Of a stretch of DNA of 45,000 nt, positions 1 through 8,791 are shown in pieces (positions within the stretch are counted from its first letter, which is position 1; every line of letters starts with the position of its first letter). The translations under genes and the position numbers were made by a program. Below the pieces are notes generated by a model. It searched no databases. It was not told the DNA's origin and saw only the letters and a program-made list of their open reading frames with translations. The DNA lies in the NCBI GenBank assembly GCA_009746045.1, contig RPFO01000253.1, positions 1,152,069 through 1,197,068 on the forward strand, in the 5' to 3' direction. The stretch is from Mesostigma viride (Eukaryota; Streptophyta; Mesostigmatophyceae; Mesostigmatales; Mesostigmataceae).

Positions 1-467
1 ACCACTGTCTAATATACCTGGTTATGTATGCATGGCAATTAACTGTTCATAACTATCACGGTACAGCTGCCTTTTTTCCCCTTACATGGCATGCATATGA
101 GCCCGCTCCCCCGCCATTTTCTCTTATCAGCTGATCATTTCGCTCATTGATGCCAAGTCGAGGTGTTCACGAGGCCATTCATTGAGGGCATAGCCTGGCA
201 CTAAATAACAGATGTGTTCTATATTCAATGTTTTAAATTTTTTTCTGACACGTATGATAGCTATACTACTGTTAGCTATACTACTAAAATAATCATGAAA
301 CACTTAAGTCTGAGTTCACTTCCTGGAACGATACGTACTAAGGATTACATTATGAGTATTTTGCGTGCTCGACGACTCTGATCGTTCGAATCAAAGTGCA
401 TGATCAACGTGATAATTGTGGTGCCTACCCACACAATCAGCTTGCATTGACACGAGTGATGAAGCAG

Positions 468-575
468 GCGTCGACCAGGGCTGCTCCCCCGAGAATCCGC
501 TATGCGTCACGACTGGGACAACCGAGAGTGACTTGCTGGCGGGTTTCGTGATCAGCCAGACGCACGAGTGCTTCA
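468..575 (+). CDS. Cys-rich exon of root-cap/VWD-like secreted protein
   Basis: This is the first recognisable exon of a multi-exon gene that probably starts upstream of the window. It follows an acceptor ending GAAGCAG (AG 466-467) and ends before a GTACGT donor at 576. It is phase 1 at both ends. The frame reads GVDQGCSPENPLCVTT and ends in ..QTHECF. Joined to the next exon it forms a C-F-K-C motif, and the pattern D-x-GC-x4-P-x-C recurs in that exon (DIGCTEQRPFC). Such Cys-rich repeats are typical of extracellular algal proteins. Phase agreement across all four exons is the main support. The upstream exons and signal peptide were not found. Confidence 0.5.
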
Positions 576-670
576 GTACGTAACATTCCTACAGCACTTT
601 ACAACCAGCCAGACGCATGAGTGCTTCCGGACGTACCTTTTCGTATTTTTCAGCCAGACGCGTGAGTGCT
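554..670 (+). repeat. triplicated exon-3'-end segment
   Basis: AGCCAGACGCRYGAGTGCT occurs three times (554-572, 607-625, 652-670). The first copy is the 3' end of the Cys-rich exon at 468-575, and the other two lie just downstream in the intron, the second followed by GGACGTACC. They look like partial duplications of the exon end and its splice region. Confidence 0.6.
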
Positions 671-691
671 GAGTTATAGTCAGCTAGCAGA

Positions 692-893
692 CCTTACTTA
701 CTAGTATTTAGTTTGCTAGCCCATTCGTAATGCCCGTGCATGTTTCCTTCAATAATTGTGGTGGCCGACCCTCGGCTGCCACAATCCGCCGACCCATGCA
801 GACCTCATTTGCTTACCAGTATTTAGTTAGTCCAATCATGATGCCTTGAGCATGCTTCACAAATTGTTGTGGCTGACCGGCCCATGTAGTGGA
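692..893 (+). repeat. degenerate tandem duplication in intron
   Basis: Two diverged copies of about 100 bp lie in tandem. Each runs from CAGACCT..., through AGTATTTAGTT and a ..CATG.TT.. segment, to a TTGTGGTGG/TTGTTGTGG motif ending at GACC (about 781 and 880). They lie in the intron between the first two Cys-rich exons. No coding signal was seen. Confidence 0.5.
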
Positions 894-1591
894 CCTTAGT
901 TTATGCTCAAAGTTAATGATCACACTCGTGGATGCTTCATTGCCCAATGCATGGCAGACCCCAGTCACTAGCTAATTATTCAGTTAGTGGGTTATCAAAC
1001 TTAGCCTAAAGTCCGAATATTAGAGTGAAACATGGGGTCGGTTGGGAGTCCATGGGGTGAAATCTCGCAGAGTATGGAAAGGGGGCAAAGCTGACCCAAG
1101 CAAGCACCACACCTTTATAGGTCTGCAGTACAGTCTCGTATGACCTGCAAAGGCTCAAGACCCCAGGATTTGGTAGCCTCTATTAGAAGTAATAATACTC
1201 TATACCCAGCTGTGCCATAAAACGAGGACCATTCAGGTACAAGGGTTTGTCGTGCCAGTGGCATTGGTAATCGCAGATTGCCAATCAACCTTGCTAATGA
1301 CAACCATTGGCCTTTTGCTCCCAGGCATGGCAGCCTACATATCGCTTTTGCCTGCTGGCCGACCTCCCTCCTTCCCACCTCCTGACATCCCCTTGGCCAG
1401 GTCCCCACCTCCCAGTCTGGCCATGGGGGTCATTCTGCGCCCTCCACCAGGTGGTTCTACTTGAATATTTGAATATAACCAAACCATATGCCGTGTGCAT
1501 GGCATGCCCTGCTCATGCATAATTCAAGAGTTGAGAATTGATATAATTACACCTTGCGCCTATCCCCCCACCCCACCCCCCGCGTGTGCAG

Positions 1592-1696
1592 AGTGCAAGA
1601 ACGAGAGCGATTCTTCGGACATCGATATCGGCTGCACAGAGCAGCGCCCGTTCTGCAGCAACGTGGACCCTGTTCATGGCCACGGCACTGCGTGCG
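1592..1696 (+). CDS. second Cys-rich exon of the same gene
   Basis: The exon lies between a pyrimidine-rich acceptor (..CCCCGCGTGTGCAG, AG 1590-1591) and a GTAGGTG donor at 1697. It is phase 1 at both ends, matching the exons on either side. It encodes CKNESDSSDIDIGCTEQRPF followed by CSNVDPVHGHGTACG, repeating the Cys spacing of the previous exon. The donor splits a Gly codon that is restored by the next acceptor. It is an extracellular, disulphide-rich segment by inference. The antisense and other-frame ORFs over this stretch are shadows. Confidence 0.6.
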
Positions 1697-2537
1697 GTAG
1701 GTGTGGATGAGGAGGTAAAATCCCGTAACCCAGCATTTAGTAATGAGTAATACGAAAGTGTTGTGGTGGTCCAAACTCCAGCGGCATGCATTAATTGTGG
1801 TGTGTCCCTGATCACTTTGTGGCACTCCTAGGTTTTATCTAAATCACAGCGGTGAGTCATGTGCGGTAGGCGCTGCGGTAGCTGGCTAGTTATCTATATA
1901 TAGGTGATATCTTAAGGCTAATTATTTCCAATCTGATAGGTTATATGTCCATGTGTTGTAAGTGGCTGATTATCTCCATTTATATCAGTTACTTGATCAG
2001 CTAGATGATTGATGCGCGGCTGGGTGTATGTCAGGTAGCTATTGCAATGGGCTAATTATGGTACCACGGGGGGTAGGAAAAATATTTCAATTGAGTATGA
2101 CTTTAATTGAGTAGATTCTGTGGTAGGCGTGGCTGTGGGCCAACACCACCCATGCGAAATCATGCTGTGGTGAGTCAGCCAACAAGCGACATCTCATGCA
2201 GGTGCGAGAGGTGGATTCAGAGGTCCAATACTTGGGGCTTTGTGGCCGGTTATTCCTGCAGAATTGAACTGGCATGCCTGTACCTTAGTAACCTTGGCCT
2301 TGTTATCTCCGGCGCTCAGTTTTGATGGGCCTTGGGGATTCACAACCAAAGCATCTTTTTTTGTCACCCCGCACCGCCATGGCTGGTACTGGCCAGTGCA
2401 GTTGGATGGATAATAAATGCAAGTGGATCGTTATGAGAAGTAGTAGCTAAGTAATCTGCTATAAAGCGGCATGTCCGTGTCAGTGCACTTCCCGTGTCCA
2501 ATTTGTTATATTTATTCTGAAGCCTCGCACGCTCCGT

Positions 2538-2778
2538 TTGTGGTTTGCAGACTGACCTGGCCCAGCTTCTTTCTATTCGTTCTTAACATTGCACGTTCCA
2601 TATGCGGTCTGCAACCTGACCCCCAACATCTATCTATTCATTCCAAGCGTTACCTATTCTTAACCCCCATATGTGATATGTGGTCTGCAACCTGACCCCC
2701 AACATCTTTCTATTCATTCTTGGCCTCATCTATCCTTTAACCCCATTGGTGGTTTCTAACCTGACCCTTAACATCTTG
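2538..2778 (+). repeat. imperfect ~70-78 bp tandem repeat in intron
   Basis: Four imperfect copies share TGTGGTCTGCAACCTGACCC followed by a ..CATCTTTCTATTCATTC-like segment, starting near 2539, 2601, 2679 and 2748. The array directly precedes the acceptor of the root-cap-like exon. It is pyrimidine-rich on the plus strand, and the last copy is only about 30 bp from the splice acceptor. Confidence 0.65.
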
Positions 2779-2808
2779 TGGGCCCCGTTACGCCCTTGCA
2801 TGGTACAG

Positions 2809-3539
2809 GTACCGTCAACCACAACTGCGTTTTCCTGAACTACTTCCCGGATGAGGGCGCCAGCCCTAATTGCACGACGCCCTACATCGTGGACGTGGCC
2901 ATCAACCTCACCCTGGCGGACTGCACCTCCTTTGACCTCGACCTGCCTCGCATCAAGGCAGCGATCAACGATTCCTTGCTGGGGCGGCCCGAATGCGCCG
3001 TGACCATCATGACTGGTCTCGTGTCCAACTCGTCAGGCTCGTCGGGGACGTCCCGCCACCTGTTGCAGGGGGGGACACCGGGGCAGGTCGCCTTGGCGGT
3101 ATCTGCGTACGTCGACAGCAACCTGGCAGGGACCACACTGCGCGACCTGCTCCAATCGCCCAGCGCAACCACCACCATCGTTGACATCATCGAAGAGATA
3201 ATCGGGACTGTCATGGACATTGATGTCGAAGCGGTGTTGCGCGATCTCAGCTCCGTGGTGTCCGACCCCCACTTCACCACGGCCACGGGGCAGCGGTTCG
3301 ACTTCAACGGCATTGCGGGCCACAGCTACTGCATCCTGACCGACAAGCAGGTGCACGTGAGTGCGCATTTCATGGGCGCTGTGGACAGTAAGGCGTCAGC
3401 GGCTGGGTCCCAGCCAGATTACCGCACGTGGATGGACCAGATCAGCATCATGCACGGCAACGACCGCATCCTCATCGACGCCATGTGGGTGCCAGGCTCT
3501 GCCTACGCTGTGTCGTTTGGCACCGTTCGCATCAATGGG
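2809..3539 (+). CDS. root-cap/VWD-like domain exon
   Basis: This 731-bp exon starts after acceptor GGTACAG (AG 2807-2808) and ends at GTACGTAC (3540), phase 1 in and phase 0 out. It begins TVNHNCVFLNYF. A linker with N-glycosylation-like sites and the tract SGTSRHLLQGG follows. The exon then runs into DPHFTTATGQRFDFNGIAGH, YCILTDKQVHVSAHFMGAV and RTWMDQISIMHGNDRILIDA. The 'DPHF...G.RFDFNG...' signature with following YC and HV.AHF is that of the plant root-cap family (Pfam Root_cap), which resembles a von Willebrand D fold. The protein is probably extracellular matrix or cell-wall associated. The exon is strongly coding by GC and codon use. Its biochemical function is unknown. Confidence 0.75.
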
Positions 3540-3809
3540 GTACGTACAAATCAGGCACGATAGCTACGGAGGGCCCAGGAGACCAGGACTCCTCACTCCT
3601 GTGTATGGTAGTTAGTACGCACACGACTCCTGTCCCCATTACAATTCGTTCAAGTGGCCCGCCGGAGCGGCTGTACAATTTTTCCCAGTGAGCGCGCTGC
3701 CAAGTGTACTTGTGGGCAAATTTTTAGGTGCCCCGTCACTTCGAGGTACTAAAAATTAGGCTACGGTACGAATTCAGCGAATTTCAGCGAATTTTCAGTC
3801 GAACCAAAG

Positions 3810-4244
3810 GAAGTGACGCCAACTACCAAAAAGTTTCCGTTACGAATTTTCAGCCCAACACTCGCGCAAAATGAAGTGACGGCAACTACCAAAAAGTTTT
3901 CGTTACGAATTTTCAGTCCCACACTTCGCACAAATTTTAGTAGGGCTGCACGCAAGCTACCTTTCAAAATTTCGCGCTAGTATGGAACGCATTTCATTCG
4001 TCTGGAGGAACGCTGCCCGCCAACTACCCCCGTTCAGAAAGTTCCGCCGAAATTTACTTGAGATTTGGAAATCTGAACGTCCGCGCAAATTTTAGTAGGG
4101 CTGCACGCAAGCTACCTTTCAAAATTTTGCCCAAGTATGGAACGCAATTCATTCGTCCGGAGGAATGCTGCTCGTCAACTGCCCCCGTTCAGAAAGTTGC
4201 GCCGAACTTTACTTGAGATTACTTGAGAAATCTGAACGTGCGGT
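3810..4244 (+). repeat. two nested tandem duplications in intron
   Basis: A ~61-66 bp unit (GAAGTGACG.CAACTACCAA...) is duplicated at 3810 and 3871. A ~155-160 bp unit beginning CGC.CAAATTTTAGTAGGGC is duplicated at 3928-4082 and 4083-4244. Both sit inside the 1.4 kb intron 3540-4966. The copies are more than 85% alike by eye. Confidence 0.7.
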
Positions 4245-4421
4245 TGGAGTTTCGCGGGGAAACCCAAGTTCCCAAGTAATTCACCAATGACGCGCTTCGA
4301 ACACTTGTCCGCTAAAACCTAAGCAGCCGCTCCGGCTGGCCACCTAAACGAAACTTGATGTCATTTGCGCGCTTGACGGCATGTGCCTGCATTTAGCCGT
4401 TAATATATCGCGTTGCATATA

Positions 4422-4709
4422 CACCCCTAGCTCCAGGTTTAAGATTGGCGTCCGGCCGACCCAGGGCTGCGATCTTAAACCTAAAATCAAATCCAGGGCT
4501 GACGATCTTAAAGTTGAGAGCGGTAGGATCCTAAACCTGATGCAGTATACATGAGTATATAATCTGTATCACATACCACTGGCCAGCCATTTGTACCAAC
4601 TTTAATATCTTTTTGCCCAAAACCAGCCCTGCGATCTTAAACCTAATTTTTCAAAATCCAGGGTCTCAAGATCTTAAACCTGGAAATCTTAAACGTGGGA
4701 CTAGGGGTG
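4422..4709. mobile_element. 288-bp MITE with TA target duplication
   Basis: The ends are inverted repeats. The left end reads CACCCCTAGCTCCAGGTTTA (4422-4441) and the reverse complement of the right end reads CACCCCTAGTCCCACGTTTA. Both ends are flanked by TA (4420-4421 and 4710-4711). Several internal copies of CGATCTTAAACCT or its variants lie in subterminal positions. It has no coding capacity. Size, TIR and TA duplication fit a non-autonomous Tc1/mariner-type (Stowaway-like) element. It lies within the intron of the root-cap-like gene. Confidence 0.7.
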
Positions 4710-4966
4710 TAAATGCGTCCTAACTTGGCAGAATTGCACTTAGCCTCTGAGCTTTATGCAATAAATTGTGCAACTTTTGCCTCTAACTTCTCTCTTTCTG
4801 ACTTGCATATCCATATGCCATTGGTTGCATGTTATAGGAGTCCTGATGACACAAGCGCAATGGGCATGCATGCCTTGCTGGCGATGGCATGCAGTGACTC
4901 AGCTTTTCGCAATCCTACATAATTTTTCTTGCTGCCACTGTCGGTGTTGCCCCCGTCACGATGCAG

Positions 4967-5305
4967 GAGCCGCTGCTGGGCCGCACTGCAATGAAGAAGC
5001 TACCCTCTGGCACAACTGTCTCTCGCTCCAAGACGCGCGTGCTTGTCTCCGTGCCAGGCCTCCTGGTGGCTGAGGTGGAGGTGATCCGCGCTGCCTTCTG
5101 GGAGGCGGGCGCAGGCCCTGGCGCGAACTTCCTGAACCTTCAGATCAAGCAGTTCAACGGCACACCCGCCGCGCATGGCATTCTTGGCCAGTCGTACTCG
5201 CGCCAATCCGAGGGTGCCGCCTTTGAGGGCTCTGCTGAGGACTATGCGTCCACGGGCATTTTTGCCAACGATTGCCGCTTCAACCAGTTTGCAAATGATA
5301 AGTAA
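4967..5305 (+). CDS. C-terminal exon of root-cap/VWD-like protein
   Basis: The exon starts after acceptor ..CACGATGCAG (AG 4965-4966) in phase 0, exactly matching the previous exon end (..TVRING then EPLLGRTAMKK). It encodes GTTVSRSKTRVLVSVPGLLV, then FWEAGAGPGANFLNLQIKQF, HGILGQSYSR and DYASTGIFANDCRFNQF. This continues the root-cap/VWD-like domain ('HG.LGQ.Y' is a typical VWD-like element). The first in-frame stop is TAA at 5303-5305. The same bases also read as a good GTAAG donor (5302), and a solo LTR begins at 5307, so the last exon may have been cut off from a former downstream intron by the insertion. Either reading fits the sequence. Confidence 0.7.
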   Translation, partial: EPLLGRTAMKKLPSGTTVSRSKTRVLVSVPGLLVAEVEVIRAAFWEAGAGPGANFLNLQIKQFNGTPAAHGILGQSYSRQSEGAAFEGSAEDYASTGIFANDCRFNQFANDK

Positions 5306-5306
5306 G

Positions 5307-6276
5307 TGTTGCGGCCCGGCCCTTTGTCGAAAGGGCGCAACAATGGAATAAATTGTGCCTTTGGCAATTGCTTTCATTATCTGTGGGACTTAAGGGCTCA
5401 TTTCGGGACTTACTTGGGAATTTGTCCTTAGTTCGGGACTTGTGTATGAAATTGTGATAGTTTGTGTGCTTCGGACTAGTTATTTTGGGCCTAGGTTGCG
5501 TTATAAGATCTTCTCAGGGCCGGGTCGTCCCTAGATGCCAAACATAATCTTATGAGTGATGCTTCGGTCGGTTCTGGAAGGGCGGCGCAGGTGGTGTCGC
5601 GCCTGCCTACCAGTTCCGCCGTCGGTAGCGCACCTAGGTGAAATTGGTCCGAGGACGAAGGTATCGTCCTCTTGGTTTGATCGAATGGAAGTGCGGTTAT
5701 TGGTGAAGCCTACACATTGAACCTGTAAGTAAGTAAGTACTTGCGTGTCATGCGCAAAGGCATGCCACGGAGTACTATGCTAATCTCATTAGAAAAATAA
5801 TTACACAAAAGTTTCAACAAATATCGTCTGCATCATCCCCCAACCGTTAGCACTAGATGGGGATGTAATCCTCATCCGAGCTGTCCTCTACTGTAATGGC
5901 AGACGAGGCGGTAGTGTAGCAGCTATCCTCAGGACCAATAACCTCCACCTGCTGACTTCTACCCTGGCTAGCAACGGGCCGCGGGGCCCGTGGGGAGAAA
6001 ACAGGAGCATACCCCTCGGGAAGGTGCTTATCGCAGATGGCAGCCCATTTCTCCTTTGAACCTGCATGGGGCAACTATCAATTTGTAACTGGTGTTTCTA
6101 GCCATTATAACTGTGTATTAATTAGCTTGGCATCAAGTCGCGGTGCCAGATATCTCACGACCCCAGTCGTGCAGCGCAATCCGCATAAGGCCACCTTGAT
6201 TTTTCCTAATACCGGCACAGTTCATATTTATTTCGCTACGTAGCTCAGGTTAAGGTGTAAATCCTGGGACGTAACA
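5307..6276 (+). mobile_element. solo LTR interrupted by a 330-bp insertion
   Basis: The segment starts TGTTGCG and ends CGTAACA, the TG..CA form expected of an LTR. Apart from an insertion at 5726-6055 it matches, in reverse orientation, the 570-bp copy at 28,920-29,489. Shared blocks include GGAATAAATT, GACTAGTTATTTTGG, the GGACGA...TCGTCCTCTTGG stem, AGCTTGGCATCAAG and TTTCGCTACGTAGCT. No internal retroelement region or second LTR lies beside it, so it is solo. No clean target duplication flanks it (GTAAG on the left, CTGGA on the right). It begins two bases after the stop codon of the root-cap-like gene. Confidence 0.75.
5726..6055 (-). mobile_element. 330-bp retroposed fragment in the LTR, (CTTA)n tail
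   Basis: It is flanked by a perfect 9-bp duplication, TTGAACCTG (5717-5725 and 6056-6064), which is present once in the uninterrupted LTR copy as TTGAGCCTG. On the minus strand it begins inside an open frame (about 67 codons from 6055 to the TAG at 5853: EKWAAICDKHLPEGYAP ... SSDEDYIPI). A 3' UTR-like stretch with TGTAA follows, then a CTTACTTACTTAC tail at 5726-5740. A 5'-truncated coding end, a 3' UTR and a short tandem tail are the hallmarks of a LINE-type retroposed copy. The protein family is not recognised. Confidence 0.55.
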
Positions 6277-6293
6277 CTGGATATCGGAGGTTT

Positions 6294-6791
6294 AATTTGT
6301 TTGTATAGTTGGATAGCATTTGTAGGACACCTTGCTCGCACCAGCCAGGTCGACACCGCCCTTGGTCTGGCAGGCCCCCAGCGGCTTGGCCAGCCAGGGC
6401 GGCATATTCTGACCTGGCCTGGCCCCAAGGACATTCCCAAAAGGGTAGGGAAACATGTCACGAACTACGTACAGGTGTTGCTGGATGACCTACTGGTCCC
6501 AGCCCAGATTGAATACCGCATCCACTCTCTCTCCCTTCTTTGGACTGCCATGCAGAACAAGACGCGGTGGCAGAAGATTGTCAAGGTTCACACGCCCGAC
6601 CCTGTGGGCAAGCCCCCTCCCCCCAAGCGGAGGAGGCGTTTTGACGAGTAGGGCAGTTAGGATTTTTCTAGACTAGGTAGCTTAGCGTTAGGATAGTTAG
6701 ATTACGCGGCTCTCTCCTTTCCACCACCCATCAAGGAATATGTGCTACATGACCTCCCAACGGAGGCATGTAATAATTTAATTTTAATTTA
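6294..6791 (+). mobile_element. 5'-truncated LINE, 3' end (family W)
   Basis: It is flanked by ATCGGAGGTTT at 6283-6293 and 6792-6802, with similarity extending further (..GTTTGTA). It holds the C-terminus of a LINE ORF2, a short 3' UTR, the hairpin CCTCCCAACGGAGG (6753-6766) and a TAATTTAATTTTAATTTAAT tail. A minus-strand relative lies at 26,075-27,430. The truncation point falls shortly upstream of the 'GHLART' motif. Confidence 0.8.
6301..6651 (+). pseudogene. LINE ORF2 C-terminal fragment
   Basis: The frame reads FVGHLARTSQVDTALGLAGP, HILTWPGPKDIPKR and a basic end PPPPKRRRRFDE before the TAG at 6649-6651. The 'VGHLART.QVDT' block aligns with the C-terminal region of the reverse transcriptases at 15,852-17,198 (VGHLARTNQVDTSR) and 19,562-19,620. 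No RT catalytic motifs are present because the copy is 5'-truncated, so the apparent start is not a real one. A K/R-rich tail after a proline stretch may be a nucleic-acid-binding or nuclear-targeting end of the full ORF2 protein. Confidence 0.75.
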
Positions 6792-6871
6792 ATCGGAGGT
6801 TTGTTTGTAAAACGTCGGCTGGAATGCCGGCTGCATGAAAGATCTACACCTGAGTCATATTTGATCACTAT

Positions 6872-7110
6872 TAATTAATTAATTAATTAAACTCGTGCTC
6901 CCGTTGGGGAGTCACGGAGCACCGAAGTGCTTTTAATCCCTGTGTGTGCACTACAGGAGAAAGGGCAGAGACCCCCAGTCTCCTTCATGCCAAAGGCATG
7001 CCACAGCTGCAATCGGGCGCGGCTAGCTAAAAGGACAGGCTAACGATCCGGCAAACTGTGGGTGCAATAAGACCCATGTGAGCATATCATAGCAAGGAGC
7101 GTGGGCAAGT
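6872..7110 (-). mobile_element. LINE-type 3' fragment with (TTAA)n tail
   Basis: This minus-strand insertion is flanked by ATCACTAT at 6864-6871 and 7111-7118. Its tail is a TTAATTAATTAATTAATTAA run at 6871-6890. The adjacent 31 nt (6891-6921) are identical to the 3' terminal module of the RT-encoding minus-strand LINE at 15,581-15,611, but the sequence upstream of that module is different. No ORF is present. It may be a non-autonomous partner of that LINE. Confidence 0.65.
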
Positions 7111-7139
7111 ATCACTATGAACAATGGTCGACTTCGTGA

Positions 7140-7655
7140 ATGGAATGGCCAGGCCTTAACGCCATCATGCGCCTGTCCGGAGCTGCCGCCCTCACAATCC
7201 TGCACCTGGCTGCCGAGAAAAAGTGCGAGATCCGGGACTGCAACCAACAGGTTACCCATCTGTCGGACTTTCTCCACGACAACCCCGACGACACCGACCT
7301 CTGCCTTGCAGTCTGGTGGACGTGCTCCCGTCTTTCCGACAGCGCCCTTGAGCGCTTTGTCATGGCCTCTGTGGACTTGGGAGCCGACCCCACTGTTGCT
7401 GCCGCCATCGGCATCACCGCCAAGCAAGTCGTCAATACCTGCTTCGATCACCTCCCCTCCCTCCTCAACGCTGCCCTCAACCCTGTCCACAACCACCTCG
7501 CCACCCACCACGCCCATTCCTCACACGCCGACACCTCCATCCACTCCGCCATCACCCACATTGCAGCAGGACTGCAGCAGCAGCAGCAGCTCCTCCACCA
7601 GCTCCAGCAACAACTTGCCGCCTCCATAACTCCTGCCAAGACCCACATCACCTAA
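7140..7655 (+). CDS. unrecognised Gln/His-rich 171-aa ORF
   Basis: Start ATG 7140 (alternative ATG 7167), stop TAA 7653-7655. The protein has a helical N-terminal half (ALTILHLAAEKKCEIRDCNQ, LSDFLHDNPDDTDLCLAVWW, ALERFVMASVDLGADPTVAA). A His/Ala-rich stretch follows, then a Gln-rich segment (GLQQQQQLLHQLQQQLAAS) that could form a coiled coil. Base composition and codon use are strongly coding-like. The layout (helical domain, then coiled coil) is similar to the ORF1 proteins of the LINEs in this window, so it may be an ORF1 N-terminal fragment of another LINE. No family could be named. An ORF1-only LINE derivative is inserted 21 bp after its stop codon. Confidence 0.45.
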   Translation: MEWPGLNAIMRLSGAAALTILHLAAEKKCEIRDCNQQVTHLSDFLHDNPDDTDLCLAVWWTCSRLSDSALERFVMASVDLGADPTVAAAIGITAKQVVNTCFDHLPSLLNAALNPVHNHLATHHAHSSHADTSIHSAITHIAAGLQQQQQLLHQLQQQLAASITPAKTHIT

Positions 7656-7676
7656 AAATGGCCTTTTTTGTTACAT

Positions 7677-8780
7677 TAATTAATTAATTAATTAAAATCA
7701 TAGCTCCGTGGGGAGCATATGTAACACATAGCCCTGAGAAAGGGGCATCTATGGGTTTGTAATACAATCAGGGCGACAACCTGCAGGTGTAGGATGTACA
7801 ACTATCACCTGCTCTGGGTGCACTAGGTGCACCTGCACCTCCATGGTGGTTCATGCCTCCTAATCAAGCACAGGCACCCAGGGGGGGCTTGAGGAGAGGG
7901 CCTAGAAGGCCTGCATGACATATGGGGTGGAAGGTATGTGGCTAGGCTATAGCTAGGGTACACATGGCCTCTCAGCAGGGAGTAACTCCCTGCATGGGCA
8001 AAGCATGACTCGAAATTGCTACGGCTATTGCAAGGGCGGGTGTGGGCCCGTCACGTAGGCATACATGGCCACGTCACTAAGCTTTCTATTCTACACTACT
8101 GCGATATATTCCCTAGGCTGGGGTGGCTGGGGTGGCTGGGGCGGCAGGGGTCGCCTGCCAGGGCTTGTGGGCGACGTAGATGTCCGCCCCCTTAGGCGGG
8201 GGCGGGAGTAGCGGGACACGTGATCCGGGTGAAAAAAATCACCACGGGTAGGCGGAATGATGCGACGTTGGACGTAAAAGTGCTTGCACAGGGCAAGAAG
8301 CGAGGTGCGCGTCCCGAAGAACACGGCGTTCATAAACTGGATGGGATCTGCTTGGCCTTGTGTCCACCAGGCAGCTGATTTGGCGTCAAAGTCGATTTCT
8401 TTCCAGCCCGGCTCGTCAGGGGGCGGATCCTCAGGGCGACTGCGTTTAGGCTCAGGCGAGGCCGAGGGCGAGGCAAGTCCGTGAGGGGGCTGGGCAACCA
8501 CCAGTGCACGACTAGTGTCACCGTTGCCTTCCGGGCTTGAGGGCGAATCTGCTGCCGAAGCTGCAGACGGACTTTCATTGCCGAGCGCAGCCGCCAGGCT
8601 GCGTTGCGGCAAGGGGCGTTTGCTCGTCATATATTGCGTTATAGCTTCGGAAAATTATATCAGCATGTGCGTCTAAGAAAGACGAAGCGATTGTGATATT
8701 CACAGCTGAATTCGGGGCTCAAACGTAAAAGTTATGAGCTCCGACAGCCATGGCTACCGCGTGGCTTGATTCGATGCGGG
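7677..8780 (-). mobile_element. 1.1 kb ORF1-only LINE derivative (family Z, copy A)
   Basis: Flanked by a perfect 11-bp duplication TTTTGTTACAT (7666-7676 and 8781-8791). On the minus strand it has a 5' UTR shared with the copy at 20,857 (CCATGGCTG.CGGAGCTC.TAACTTT.ACGTTTGAGC...), the ORF1 start, and a jump to the ORF1 C-terminal end. It then carries the same ~420-bp 3' UTR as 24,450-24,890, the hairpin GCTCCGTGGGGAGC (plus-strand 7703-7716) and a (TTAA)n tail. It is about 880 bp shorter than the Z copy at 20,857-24,890 once that copy's nested insertion is subtracted, so it is an internal deletion derivative. No reverse transcriptase is present. Confidence 0.85.
8091..8630 (-). pseudogene. 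ORF1 N-terminus fused out of frame to ORF1 end
   Basis: ATG at 8630 reads MTSKRPLPQRSLAAALGNES, then DEPGWKEIDFDAKSAAWWTQ and FMNAVFFGTRTSLLALCKHF, nearly identical to the ORF1 at 21,015. After SRYSRPRL the sequence jumps to the ORF1 C-terminal coding region in a different frame (RGRTSTSPTSPGRR...), stopping at 8091. The N-terminal ~145 residues are therefore genuine ORF1 and the last ~35 are a frameshifted tail caused by the internal deletion. The RRM-like middle and coiled coil are lost. The shared N-terminal domain has no name I can give. Confidence 0.7.
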
Positions 8781-8791
8781 TTTTGTTACAT

